Origin: Alosa alosa
Lineage: Eukaryota > Chordata > Actinopteri > Clupeiformes > Clupeidae
Assembly (NCBI RefSeq): GCF_017589495.1
Contig: NC_063199.1
Location: forward strand, 3,140,491 to 3,204,490
Reading direction: 5' to 3'
DNA: 64,000 bases
Part shown: one piece after another, positions 9,991 through 22,500 of the stretch
Numbering within the stretch: the stretch's first letter is position 1
Layout of the letters: every line of letters begins with the position of its first letter
Program-made: the position numbers and the translations under genes
Notes under the pieces: model-generated
Databases searched by the model: none
Seen by the model: only the letters and a program-made list of their open reading frames with translations
Told to the model about the DNA's origin: nothing

Positions 9991-10067
9991 ATGTAGTGTG
10001 GTGTCAAGGTGTATCCCCTGGAATGACGTCGGGAGCAGAGCCATACAAAAAGAGAGTTGCGACACTC

Positions 10068-11130
10068 TTTGAAGTCGCCGCCACGCGGTCACGTACACTT
10101 CAACAGTTCCAAACAGCTCTTTGCGTGTAGTGTTATTTCAATGGGATAGACAGCAGCAAGTGCGTTATTGGACGGAAAACATTACAACAAAACAAAAACG
10201 AGTGTTATTACGTGTTAGCATGCTTACATTATAGTGTCAATTACATATTGCGAGTATTGGTCTGCAACATCGATCTAAAATATGTTCTTTGATAGTTCTA
10301 ACATTGGACGTTTGTTTCCTTGCTGGACATAAGCTGTTATTGGATTCCTGCATTTGCCTGTATCACGCTACATATACTTTACTTACATTGTCAAAATGTA
10401 GGCTATGCATTTTGTATCCCTTTGTGTGTGGACATTAGATCCAGTGTCCTTCTCAGTTCGTTTGGTGAGATGAAGGTGCCCAGACCCCCAATCTACAGCT
10501 TTGATCATTGTAAGACTAGCAATAAACATCTATCAAATATATAAATAGCATTCAGTAGCCTAACAGCTTACATTTTAAAAGTTTCATCAATGCATTAAAT
10601 CTGTTCAGTTCTTTTAGAGAAATAGCCTAAAGGTGGCCTTGGTAGTAACATTTTAAGACTAGCCATAAACATGTCAAAAACACATATGCTAAATAAGAAT
10701 CAATAACAACTTAAATGTGAAAAGTTTGATCAATACTGCAAGACACCCACTGTTTCAATAACACACTAAGCAATAAGCAATCAACTGTTTCAATAAAATA
10801 CTTATAGCCTAACTTATATTTCAGCCGCCTGGTGAGACTACAGCATGAAAAGGATGACTGATGTTAGATTTTCAATAGAATTTTTATTAAGTTTTCAATA
10901 TGTGTTTAAAACAAGAACAAGAACAAATGCAAAAAAGACTGGGAGGAAGGTATGGTGACACTGCAACATAAAAAGGAGGTCTGACACTAATTTAGGTTTC
11001 CAAAAAATAAAAAGATTTCAGTATCCAAAGTTTAAACAACAATTGTGTGTGAACTACACAAAAGACACAATGTGGAAGGGATGGATAGCTCTCCATATAC
11101 TCTGTACACCTCTAAGAGGGACATGGTGAC
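10068..11130. other. Anonymous DNA within the hAT element
   Basis: AT-rich sequence with no open frame, RNA gene or repeat I recognise. Confidence 0.5.
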
Positions 11131-11192
11131 ATTCTTGAATTTCCCCTTGGGGATCAATAAAGTATCTATCTATCTATCTATCTATCTATGTA
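11131..11192 (+). repeat. LINE/SINE 3' tail ending in (TATC)n
   Basis: Tail 'ttgaatttccccttgggg' plus 'atcaataaagtatctatc', followed by TATC repeats. This is a common 3' end of fish L2/CR1-like elements. The same tail is found at 23190-23245. Confidence 0.75.
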
Positions 11193-12589
11193 TCTGGTAA
11201 GGAGGATGCAACACATTTGGCTGGAGTCAGGAGTGTTATGGGAGGTGTGGAAGATGCTGGATCAACACAACTCCCTTTGTGTAAGGGCCCCATTGTGTGG
11301 ACCTCAAACATAAAAAATGATCTTATCTGACCATTCCAGTCATATATCGCACACCTTTCTTTTACTCTGCATCCTTGGTCCTGGATAAGCAGAACAGGCA
11401 CAGTGGAGAATAGAGGGAGAGAACAGAGCAGGTAACACTCCGTGTATACTTGGGACAACACATTAAGTAAGTAACAGAAACCTAAGCAAGAGGCCAGCAA
11501 GAGTTTTACATAGGCTACCCATACACAGCCAACTATTTGCAAGGCTGGTTGGGGGTGCCACAAGTCCACACAACAACTATAACAATAACAACATGAAGAA
11601 TGTTGGGAATTACTTTCAGAGTGATCTATGCCCTATTAACCTGACTACACTTTTCAGTTATCCAAAAAAAATACATTTGTCCTACTTACAAAGATCACTG
11701 ACCTAATGAAAGGCAATGCCCTCGTGTCACGTCAGTCACTTCCATGGAAACTTCGCTATGTATTTGACAAATTACTTGACAGACAAAGCAATCAAAACTA
11801 GACTGCATTTCCGGCGGGAACTGCAAAAGTGTGCTTGCCCTGGTCCGGTCACCAACGTGAGCAGACAGTGGCATACGCTATGCTGAACCTGGCTTGATCC
11901 AAGCATTGTAACAGTGCCTTTCAGTGTTGGAGCAGTATCAATACCGCAAAAGCTCTAGGAGAGGGCTATTCAACTATTGGCTTGCGGGGTGAATGCGGTT
12001 CGTTGGATTTTACCTGTGGCCTGCCTTTGAATTTAGCTTCTATGACTAAGATCAAATCCATAAAATAAAACAACAGCAGTGATTGGCTGCAAAAATAAAT
12101 AATGTCACGCGTCTTGCACCTCTCAAACTGGGCTATCAGGTAACCTAGAAGAATTGAAATTATGAAATATGACTAAGGAATTCAAATGCTGCTTGTTTGT
12201 CAGGATACTTTTTCACTGATTTATTTTAAAAATATGAGCTATGAGTGTGAATGTTATATATTCCATCCCCTAATTCTGTTTTACTGTTTTTTTTTACAAA
12301 TAATCTATATGGATTTGCTCTATGAAAGACCTTATGTCTGTTTAGGATTGTTTTGAGAGCCTATTGATGTATCTCAGAATAAAGTAATGTTCACAACATT
12401 AGTGATGTTTTTTTTTGTGTGTGAATGTATTTTACTTAACTCATTGAATGTAGCTGAATACTCATGAACGCATGTCTCTAATAGCCACAATAGGAGTAAT
12501 TTTAGCAACACCGTATTTTGTGTGGCCCATAACGACCCAGTGGATCATGAAAACGTGCCATAATTCACATTCCTTGCTTGATGTTGGTA

Positions 12590-12790
12590 CATTAATCCCA
12601 TTCAGATTGCCACTTATCTGTGATGTAAGAGTTCAGTATAGGTTTAAGGTCTGGGGCACGGATTTGACATTCTGTGACTTCTTCATTGAGGGCTTGCTTA
12701 GCAGCACTGTCCGCTTTCTCATTTCCCCTCAGACCAACATGGCCTGGGACCCAGCAAAAAACTACACTGAAGTTCTGGTTCTTTAGACGT
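12590..12790 (-). pseudogene. LINE ribonuclease H fragment (I-clade-like)
   Basis: The minus strand reads FCWVPGHVGLRGNEKADSAAK, then QALNEE and TDKWQSEWD. This is the RNase H C-terminal region of I/Nimb-type non-LTR retrotransposons (family knowledge). It is uninterrupted but short and isolated. Confidence 0.75.
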
Positions 12791-12889
12791 TCAGCTTTGG
12801 TTGTACTTTTTGCGTGACATTAAAGCCTACTGGAAAGATTTTTAATTGCAATTTAATTTAATTCAATTTACTTTTACGATTAAATAAAA

Positions 12890-13392
12890 TTAATTTATCC
12901 CTCTCACCCATAGTTTTCTATTTATTTACAAATGTACATAGGCCTACTGTACATTTATACATAGTTATTCTACTGATCTTTATACTATTCATCCTGCACA
13001 TAGACTTATTCTTACTACTCTTATGATGTTGTTTCTGCACCATGACACTGTTTCCACACTGTACATAGCTGTATGTTATGTACATATCTGTTATATATTT
13101 GTCATATTGAATATCCATAATTATTCTGTTTTATTATATTCTGTTAATACACTGCATATATCTATATTATTATTTCTACTATTATACTGTTACTGCTTCA
13201 TCTACATACATTATTCTACTTATTGTATGAGGTAACTGCTAATACACTGCACAAATTTATATTTAATTCATATTACTCTAAACCACCTTCTGTAAATCAA
13301 CTGTATACTACTGTCTACATTGCACTATATTTCTTGACCTGTCTCTGTATATTTCATCACCTTTCTATACTTTGCATCACATTGAATGCATA
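12890..13392. repeat. AT-rich LINE 3' UTR-like segment
   Basis: Composition (tactgtacatttatac, tgttacatatctgttat, tctacattgcactatatttc) resembles the 3' UTR of fish L2/Rex-type LINEs. No coding. Confidence 0.4.
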
Positions 13393-13400
13393 CTGTAGGC

Positions 13401-15755
13401 CAGCGGTCCCCAACCACCGGGCCGCAGGACATTCCTAACCGGGTAGCCTACGACATGAGTTTAAAAAAAAAATGCATGCAAACTAAACTAAATTTAATTC
13501 GCAATAATGTCACGTTTTTACATGGCATAGGCCTATATGCAGTTGTTTGATTGCAAGCATGTTTGCATTTTGCAAGGTCTATTTTCTTACGTCTGTCTGT
13601 CCCGCCTTCAACACTTTTACATATTGCCTTCAGCGCTGCGCAGCCTCAGGTCAGCTCACTTCACTTGATCAGTTCTTGGCGAACGGTAGTGTCACACGAA
13701 GTTAGCTAAACTGCTAGAATGAGCAACAAAAAACAAGCATCTTTAGCAGGTCACTGGCCAGAGTGTTTGAGTTGCGAGAGCAGAAAAAAAGTCACCGTTA
13801 GCTGCACATTTTAGTGATGAGGACTGGGTGTCAAAACTCGCTTACCTGTGTGACATATTCTGGTTGCTTAATGACCTCAACCTGTCACTCCAGGGGAGAA
13901 TGACGACTGTCTTTAAACTGGCAGATAAAGTCGCTGCATTTAAAGCCAAGCTTGATTTGTAGGGACGACGAGTGGACCGGGGTGTATTTGATATGTTCCA
14001 AAAAGTAGTGGGGGTTTTGGGAGAGAGTGAGGCAGGGCCCTTTCTCTCGCAGCTGGTGCGCGATCACCTTGTTGTGCTCTCAAATGAGTTTGAGCGTTAC
14101 TTCCCATCCTTCAAAGATTCACGGCAAACCAATGAGTGGGTCCGCAACCCATTTGTCAATATCCTAACTTGTCAGCGCAGGAGGAAGAGCAGTTGATCGA
14201 AATTGCAAATGACGGTGGTCTTAAGAGTGTGTATCAGGAAACCTCTCTGGCGGGTTTTTGGATCAAAACCAAAGCAGAATATCCCGAGTGGTTTCCCACC
14301 ACGTATCTATGCGAGGCCGGGTTTTCGGCAATGACTGCAACTAGACAAATTGCGCAATCGACTGGACATTTCAAACACACTGAGGGTGTCACTGTGTTCC
14401 ATCACCCCCAGATGGAAGCTTCTTGTTGCAGGGAAAGCAGGGCTCCCACTGATTATATTCGTAATGCACGTTTAGTTCCCATGTTTTGTTCCCATATTTT
14501 GTTACGCATGTTCACACTTATAGATGTAGCTTCAAGTTGTTCAATATTCATACAGTAGTTCATATTGTTCAATTTTCACTTCTTCAAGTTCACGTTTTTC
14601 ACAAGAGATCGTTACCTTCACTGTTCATACATAACTGGAGCTAGTTCTTTTCAAGTAATGCATGCACAACACATATGGAACATGGAACCCCCAACATGGA
14701 ACCCCCACATTTCTACAACACCATCGTTCCTTTTTACGATACATTTTATGATCAGTTTTTTTTTTCTCTCTGACAAACACGTTTGTTTTACCGGGGGGTT
14801 GCTCCCAAAGATTCTGGAGCGCTACGTGCATTCTTAGAAACATAAGCTTCTAGACCAGGCAAAGCGTGAGCTTGTAGCCATCTGCATTCGGTAGGCTATA
14901 TTCACCAGACCCATGGCTACACTGTACATGCAACTGTGTTCTGTGCCTTTCTCTGTCTGTTATCTGCAGCGTTAGGGCATGAGGGATGAGATTGCTATCC
15001 GCGGATCAGCGAAGTTACAGGCTATGCCCATGCTTCTGTCACACGTCTGATCATTTGCGGCACAAATTAATGGTAGACTATTAATGAACCGGTGGCGGAA
15101 AAAAAGTAACATTTTCCAGATTAGGAAATATTCCTTAATTGTGTGTGATTAAATAAAGATGCATAGCCTACAATTGGGGGTAGTAACGTGGCTCATTCAA
15201 TGTCTATGCGTCTGCGCCAGTGAAACTGAACTTAATCATAAAGACACCGTTCTCAGCAACTTTTCTGTTCAATCAGCATAATTGGCATTACGATCCACCC
15301 GGCGTTTCCCTTGTCTACCCGTTAAACTTCAGGCTCTCGTGTTTTGCTGAATGATATTACTCAGCAGATCACCCTAGTAGATAACCAGAATTACAGTCTC
15401 TAGAATTGTAGGTCAGAATGTAAACTGGGCCACAGATGGTAAGCACAATTGCATTAACTTAAAACTATCTAGTCGAGTATAACCTAAAACTAGCTTAATT
15501 AAAATGCCACAGCCCATACTGATTTTTCCTTTTAGAATATAGATATTAAGAGAATAAATCATTATGCAAATACTTTACTTTTAATACTTAAAGTACATTT
15601 AAAAGCAGGTACTTTTTACTTTTACTTAAGTAGGGTTGTCATTGTGGTACTTTTACTTTTACTAAAGTAAATATTTCTCTGTGTATTTGTACTTTTACTT
15701 AAGTACTGAGGTTCAGTACTTCCTCCACCACTGATGGTACATATGGGGACCCCTG
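13401..15755 (+). mobile_element. hAT (BED-finger/ZBED5-like) element, 2.36 kb
   Basis: Starts CAGCGGTCCCCA and ends, inverted, CAGCAGGGGTCCCCA. Perfect 8-bp flanks CTGTAGGC lie at 13393-13400 and 15756-15763. The broken transposase is on the plus strand. A second repeat carrying 'cttttacttaagta' motifs occupies about 15580-15735 near its right end. Confidence 0.9.
13880..14440 (+). pseudogene. hAT transposase C-terminal region
   Basis: Frames read MTTVFKLADKVAAFKAKL, LSNEFERYFPSFKDSR and NEWVRNPF, then (from about 14160, shifted) LSAQEEEQLIEIANDGGLK, FWIKTKAEYPE and YLCEAGFSAMTATR. The last is the hAT C-terminal dimerisation motif. It matches ZBED5/SCAND3-like domesticated and free hAT proteins as I remember them. 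In-frame stops and shifts are present. Confidence 0.85.
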
Positions 15756-15763
15756 CTGTAGGC

Positions 15764-17450
15764 TACATGAATCACAGCTAAGATCTTTGGTTGCTATGAA
15801 GGCCAGTCGTTCTAAATGGATGGTTGCTCTGGCCAAAGGCCAGTTCTATCTCTGCCGTTGTCAAGCGGGCATATCCTAACCTTATCTTATTTGAAGCATC
15901 TCTATTTTACTTGCCTACTTCCATACAGCGAGTCCCATTAAGAAGTGGCCACTTCATTCACACTTACCGTGATCCACGCAGCAACATTATTAAATTAATC
16001 TGTCACCATATGCCTATGCCAATGTTTGCAAGGAGAACATTTTAATTTGATTCACAATGAAACGTTACATTTAATGTACATGTTGACAATGAGTAGGCTA
16101 GTTTTGGTTGTTGTTGGTGGGGTTACTGCATCCCTTAGTTATGCCTACAATGCAAAATTGTTTGTTAGCTCCTGCAGACGCATTTCAAAACATCGCGACG
16201 TGAAATGCCACCACAAAAAATTGTTCGGTCTTAGTGAGTTAGGAGTCTTCGCGACTTCTTTTAAGCTATCACAGACTCAGGCGCTACTTTTAGGGCTAAA
16301 ATGCTTCCTGAATTACTCTTAGTAAAACAAAAAATAGGAGTCCTAAAGTTACGAGTACAAGCATCTCATATCAAATGACCATGGCATCACGCTAAGCAAC
16401 ATAAATCCCATACAGCAACATCTCCTCCCTAGCTATAGCCACACAAGAAATGAATAATGTTAAATCTCTGCTTAGCATGCTTCTCCGCTTAGCATTCTAA
16501 TAACAGAAGGGGCACATTTATGTTGACCACTACCATATGACTCATTATATCTGTATAAAACACTTTTACGCACACCATCCAGCACATACACATGGAAACC
16601 GATATTTTAGGCACTTGGCCACGAACTCAAAACGTGTCTCTCTGAAGCTCTGTTCTAGAATCTTTGCTCTGTTGTTCCCAGAGTTGCTAGGCAACAACAA
16701 ATAAATGAAATTACAGTCTTTGATACCAATGGTATCAAAAGTGTACGAGTGATTACGAATGGATGTGTGTGGTTTGCTATTAGAATAAACAAGAAATAAC
16801 ATTTCCAATAATTTCCGATGATAAATTACACCTTCCTTACTTATGAAGCTCACTAATGCCACCGTATTAAGTAAAATGTAATACAACGTTGCCACCTTCA
16901 GATGTATTTAACATTAACGTGACATTGCTTGCTTATTCTTTCGTCAACTCCATGCTTTTAGGAAAACAATCTTTTTATCATAGTTCCCTCTTCAATGAGC
17001 GATTACCAGCTCGTTTTTGTAACAGAGATAGCTGTTTATTGTCCCTACAGAAACACAGTTTACAGAAACACCTATTAATACGTAGCCTATGGAGTGCTGC
17101 CGACCACTGTTCATTACGGCCCAGAATGCCTTGCATGTCTTTACAACAAAACAACCCGGTAAAACCTAATTTCCCGTAAACATATGCATTTGCATACTTG
17201 TAACATTTTTAATAATACTCTCCCATCATGACATTTAACAATAAGGAAGATTTTAATTTGAATACCGTCAATGTGAAAACAACTCTATTATGTAAGCTAT
17301 ATATAGCTACTGTTCTCCTTCGCTATTTCAGTTCTTAAGTCCATACTGTCCCATGGCAGAGCAAGGTTTTCATGAATGGGCAAGGCTGCCCGGAGACATT
17401 ATGCATACTTGGAAGGCATTGAGATAGAAGTATAAGTGTAAAGGTGATAG
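15764..17450. other. No recognisable gene
   Basis: AT-rich DNA with many 'taggctac' strings. The short open frames look random. I see no RNA gene and no clear element ends. Confidence 0.5.
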
Positions 17451-18050
17451 TTACCGTATACCTGTGGGTGGTTTGCCAAATGATGGAAACTTTTGGAATA
17501 TTTCTTTTTTGTTTTTAGCTTATGCACCCTCACACTGGAGTCCCGAGTTCATATACAAAATTTGGTATCGATATGTGACAGTGTTCCTGAGATATGGACA
17601 ACTTCCTGTTTCGGAGCTTCGCCGCCGATTTCGTTTGGCTGTGACGGGCAAACGCTTCTGAAAATCAAAAATCTTTTCTGTACCTTTTGTGAGGCTTGGT
17701 CCAAGGATCATGTACGTCAAGTTTCGTGAAGTTCTGACCAAATTTGTGACCTGTGAAACTTTAGTTTCGCTTTCTATTCAATCCAATATGGCGGAAGAAT
17801 GACAAGGGTCAGTGACGTCATTTTCAATTTCCACACTACACCGATTCCGGCCGGACGTCCCAGAGTTGGATCGGTGGTGATATCTCAAAAGGTCTAGGAG
17901 CAGGAGCTGGCCCAAAATCGGGCTTACAGGAATAATAATAATAAGAAAACTTAAGAAGAACAATAAGTGTGCTGCTTTGCAAGCACACTTAATAATAATA
18001 AGAAAACTTAAGAAGAACAATAAGTGTGCTGCTTTGCAAGCACACTTAAT
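17450..18050. repeat. Fish interspersed repeat ending in duplicated hairpin units
   Basis: The segment with 'caacttcctgtttcggagc' ends in two tandem copies (about 17932-17989 and 17990-18048) of a unit containing 'aagtgtgctgctttgcaagcacactt', itself a short palindrome. No ORF of note. Confidence 0.6.
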
Positions 18051-18336
18051 TATTACACCAAGAACACCAACACGAAATGTATAATTACTGAAAACTAAAT
18101 GAACTAACCTGAAACCGATTATCAGTTGGAGCAAAAACTCCTACTGTAGGCTACTATAAAGACGCCACTGTCCCACGACCATGCTCGTGCCACACTCGCC
18201 TACCGCTTGTGCCACTGTCCCATTTGGAACAGTGATAGTGGCACAGGACTGGGCTGGCAAGGGACACAAGAGCCACGCACCAGTAACAAAAACAATAACT
18301 TATAATAGTCTAGGTTTTGCTCCTACTGCTTCCCCT

Positions 18337-18416
18337 GAAATTCATAACTGAAATCCCCTCTTTCACGAGTCGTAGGTCCACGACTCGTGAAAGAGGGGAT
18401 TTCAGTTATGAATTTC
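18337..18416. repeat. Perfect 37-bp hairpin
   Basis: The arms at 18337-18373 and 18380-18416 are exact reverse complements around a 6-base loop (aggtcc). Immediately after come two direct copies of a roughly 29-bp unit with 'catgttcaggccacggttca'. Confidence 0.95.
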
Positions 18417-19151
18417 ATGTCATGTTCAGGCCACGGTTCATTTCATGTCATGTTCAGGCCACGGTTCAGTCCATAACGCCATAAAACTCGCCATCTAGCA
18501 AGCTAATCTATATCAGGTTTAAAGACAATAATCACATTAATTTGCTCCATTTTTCACCAGAAGAGCGTTAATCACAAACCCATTGATAACCAGCACATCT
18601 AAATATAGAGTTACCATGCTGAATGAACTGTAATTTTTCGTGTTCCCCCTCATAGCATGTCTAACGTTTACACTATTATGTCAATGAGCTGACTAGCTAA
18701 CGTAAGCTAAACACAATCAATCAGGTTTGATAAATATAGCATTATAAACATAATAAAAACCTGTTGACAACCAACCTATCATCTAAATGTGCCCTACTAC
18801 AATAGGCTAACCAAATGTGTTTTGTCTGAAATTCATTATTGACGTAGGAACATTATCTTTAAGCTAACCTCTCTCCACATCAAGGTTTGCAGGCTAACTT
18901 TTAGCTTCGAAATTTCGGTCAACATTTAAGCTATAAATATCAGTTAAACAAGCAGCACAAAATCCTCAAAGAACAATACCAGTATCTACTAGTGCAGTTG
19001 GTATAGGAAATGCATATGCCAATTGAAAAAACGTCGTACCTTCGTCTACCACTGACAATATCAGGCAGAAAGCAATGGAAGTGAATGGGGCTAAAGCCGT
19101 GAATGTCAAAGTTAGGAACTTATGAGCTCAGCATAACGCGGAAGTAGCCTA

Positions 19152-20469
19152 AAGCGCTTTCAGACATACGTGTAAGACTGGAGGTTCTGCCGATGTTAAA
19201 TGGTGGGGCCGTATATCTGAATGACATAACCGGTCATATGGAAGTCCGAATTTACCTGGTGTTTATACTACTCCCCCCTTAGTATTTCCTCCGGACATTA
19301 TGTAAATGTGCTGTGTCTGAACGAGGAGTAGAACATGCTGTTAAAATTAACACCTAGTGAGAGGGCGTGTTGGTGACGTTTCTTTCGTACGTCCATGTGG
19401 TTAGATCTGACTTAAATGCCAGTGTTATGATGGCATTTAAGTCAGTGGCATGCTGTCCAGAAAATCTCCGACCTGGAAAAATGCAGACATCACGGAGCTA
19501 CTGTCCATGAGGGCATACAACATTTTGATAGAACACCTGAAGGCAACGTTAGAGACACGTTAGCCTACAACTGCATGGCAAGACAAACGAATTCAGAAGA
19601 CTGAATCATCATAAGCAGAAGGCGCTGAAAAGGCAGTAGCCTACAGCGACGTCGTTGACGACAATAACAGGAGTATTTAATAAATTGTTAGCCAACACGG
19701 TTTTCTGTTCATTGATAGCCTTCATGACCTGCTGAGCTCGCTGATATTTGCTGAGCATATATGCCTAGAGAAAATGAAAACGAAGAAAACCCAACTTTGT
19801 TCCAAGCTCCTTACGTAAATGCGACACATGGGGAGAGGATGCTTTTGGAAAAAATAAACCATGAAAAAACGAACAACTTCACTGTTATTGATGTTAGTAT
19901 TTTGTGTGTTGCTTAAAAACGTTGTATGATCTTGAAGTCTTGAGTTAGCCTACTGAATTGGCTGGTAGCCTCCCATAAAGTGTGTGCATGCTCTCTCTCT
20001 CCAACGCAAACCAGATTTGGGGTTCTATAGCTAATTCTGGTACATAACGTTGAAAACAGATAAATGTGTTTATTTGAAGCACACATACAAATACTGTAGG
20101 CTAGGTCAATTTCAAGTGCGCACTTACGTGACTAGCCTACTTCAAGTATTAGCCTATGCACAATAGATTTCTCTTCTTTAGCCTACATAATGCATAGGCT
20201 ACACTTTGTTAACAAAATGCAGCTGTGACAGGCAGCGGCCGCATATATTCTGCGTCATATCTCGCATCTTGTGAACTCTACAAGCCCCCACCCCTCACTC
20301 GACAACCACACGGAGATTCTGTAATGTGCGTGTATGTCGTTCACACATACGTCCGTATAAGGTCAGTATTAGGTCCGCAGGTTAGCATCATATCTGAATC
20401 ATCCGAAGGGTAGGACCTCCGTTTGACAAACCTCCTCATATACTCCGGAGGTTATATCTGAAAGCGCTT
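19152..20469. mobile_element. Harbinger-like element with AAGCGCTTTCAGA ends
   Basis: The left end AAGCGCTTTCAGACATA (19152) and the inverted right end AAGCGCTTTCAGATATA are flanked by CTA on both sides (19149-19151, 20470-20472). A 3-bp duplication fits PIF/Harbinger. No transposase is visible, so a non-autonomous copy is likely. Confidence 0.6.
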
Positions 20470-21312
20470 CTAGAAAAAGCGCCGCCATTGTTTCCTATGG
20501 AAGTCTATGGGAGTGTCGCAACTCTCTTTTTCTATGGCTCTGGTCGGGAGGTGTGTCGCTTGTAGTGACGTAGGGGGAATCTCATTGATAGCAGTGCACC
20601 TGGATATAGCCCCATTAGGTAGGCTATAGGTGGGAGAGCAGATGATTGTGTGTGTGTTTGCACAGGCCCCTTGCCATCTTCGTCCAGCTGAATGTTTGCC
20701 GAAGTTTTGAGTGTTTGTTGAGGTCCAAGTTTATGCAGAGCTGTGGTGTTTATCGCGAACGGTGTGGGCTACATAGCGTGAGAAGCTGAGCATCGTGTAC
20801 GCCACTCCAGTAGGTAGTGGAAACCGGCCATTACAACAGAGCCCGAGTAGCCTATGTAGCCTAGTAGAATTTCCCCATTATGGGTCTCCATAGCTGGCGG
20901 TTGACACCACAGGTGACCCTGCTACAAAGAGTAGAAGTCCGCTATAAACCATCCTGACCACCTAAAGGCTTTAATTAGCTGCCTACGTTTATCATCACAT
21001 TACTAATATGAACTGTAATGTTACAGACAGCTGTAGGCCTAGTCCATGCCAAGGTAACACGAAGTTGCCACCACAGCACAGCGAGCGGTGAGAAAATGTC
21101 GGGAATTACTAAATGTGAGCACGAAATACATATTTCCAGAGCTCAATTTAGGCCTATAACGGGGTCACATTTTATTAATTTGAGGGCTCAATTATAGGAA
21201 AACGTGCATACGTTTTATTAATTCAAGGGCTCAATTAAAGGAAAACGTGCTCACAAATTATCACGACCAGACAAAAATATCACTTAAAGTGAGCTCTCCC
21301 GGGCTCCGTACT

Positions 21313-22306
21313 ACGAAAGCGCCGTGGAAGAGGCTTGGTGGCAATCAGAAGACCAATTGAGAGCAGAGATTTGCCTCTTCCTGCAAAGTGGGATAACTTT
21401 ATTGCTCATGCAGACAACAAGGCTGATCTTGCACACTTTTTATCCCAACAGCTGATTGTTGGAGCTCCAGCAAATAATATCATAGTTGCTGCAGGTGGCT
21501 TCAGTGATGAAGAGAGAGTTGAAGCCTCTAATTCAACCTTTAACACGGACTGCTTGGAAGCCAAGCATGAAGAAGCAGACACAAGAATTGTTCTTCACTG
21601 CATTAGAAGCAACACATCAAACATTGTTGTCTCAGCGAGACACCGACATCTGCTGATTGCCCATTTCCACATGATGTCATGCCAAAAGATCTGGATGAAG
21701 GCAGGTACAGCAAAGGACAGAAAGTACATTCCAGTTCATGCCATAGTGGAATATTTGCAGATGGATCCTCGATCTGCTTCCAGGTTTTCATGCGCTGACT
21801 GGAAGTGACACACAAAAAAGTCATGTTGGGATGTATTTGTACAGCATCATCATCTGTTAAAGGGGCTTGGTGAAGGTCCTGATCTTAGTGAACTCACCAT
21901 TCAGAATGTAGAAAGTTTTTTCTGCAAACTGTATGGAGCAATGATTGTTGACAACATCAATGACGTTTGAGTAAGCATGTTTGTGAAGGGCATGACAATA
22001 GAAAGACTGCCACCAACCAGAGATTCTCTCTACTTCCACATTCAGTGTTCTCACGTCTAGGCTTTGGTCTGGCGGCAGGCCCACATGCAGCAGCCAATTC
22101 TGCCACCCCCTGAGACCATGGGATGGAAAATGGAGGAAAGTTCACTTGTTCCTCAACTCATGTCACTACCTCTGGTTCCGGATGCTTGTGAGGAGTTTAT
22201 CTCCTGTGGTTGCACCAAAGGATGCAAGACAGCTAGATGCAGTTGTAAGTCTAACCCATGTACTGCTGCTTGCAAATGCAGAATGTCATGTGATACTTGT
22301 GTATGA
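21313..22306 (+). pseudogene. E1 protein, C-terminal part: FEN1/XPG-like acidic motifs and Cys-rich tail (broken)
   Basis: Continues the 8212-9432 frame: the junction reads GTRK/RRGRG once the insertion and one duplicated ACGAAAG are ignored. Motifs in order are KHEEADTRIVLHC (21561-21600), a damaged second acidic motif (21637-21652) and HALTGSDT (21787-21810, other frame). Spacing and order resemble the ExE, DxD and G-x-D metal sites of FEN1/XPG and PIN nucleases; this is inference. The tail at 22204-22306 is Cys-rich (CGCTKGCKTARCSCKSNPC), like a CXC zinc domain. Several frameshifts. Confidence 0.7.
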
Positions 22307-22500
22307 ATCAATAATAAGTAAAAATAACATTTCAGAAAACTGAGTTTTACGGTTGATATCTATGCCCCCCCCCCCCATTCATACGGTGGTGTTTTGAAAG
22401 TGTCTGAGACGCATATTGTTTCTGTACAAAATATTAATGAAAATGTTATATAGTGGATTTATATTCAGGAGACATTGAACCTTCAAAATATCATGTATAA

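Larger units (their letters stand above)
10036..20542. mobile_element. hAT element (E3) inserted in E2, with 32-bp inverted ends
   Basis: The left end at 10036-10067 and the right end at 20511-20542 are inverted copies differing at one base. Both start with CAGAGCCATA and include AGAGAGTTGCGACACTC. Perfect 8-bp flanking direct repeats GTCGGGAG lie at 10028-10035 and 20543-20550, diagnostic of hAT insertion. The 10.5-kb body is mostly later insertions (LINE pieces, a second hAT, a Harbinger-like element). I find no transposase of its own. Confidence 0.85.
9433..21312. mobile_element. E2: element with TACGGAGCCC ends inserted in the E1 ORF
   Basis: The ends read TATACGGAGCCC (9433-9444) and, inverted, AGTACGGAGCCC (21301-21312). 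They are flanked by the direct repeat ACGAAAG (9426-9432 and 21313-21319), a 7-bp target duplication that sits exactly where the host protein frame is interrupted. Without its own 10.5-kb insertion (10036-20542), E2 is only about 1.37 kb and has no ORF, so it looks non-autonomous. Subterminal 21-bp arrays occur at the left, and related GAGCACG/GGGCTCAATT motifs at the right. Superfamily unassigned. Confidence 0.75.

Noticed and set aside
13223..13438. Small frame before the BED-type hAT
   Set aside because: Runs across the element boundary at 13400/13401, so cannot be an ancestral gene.
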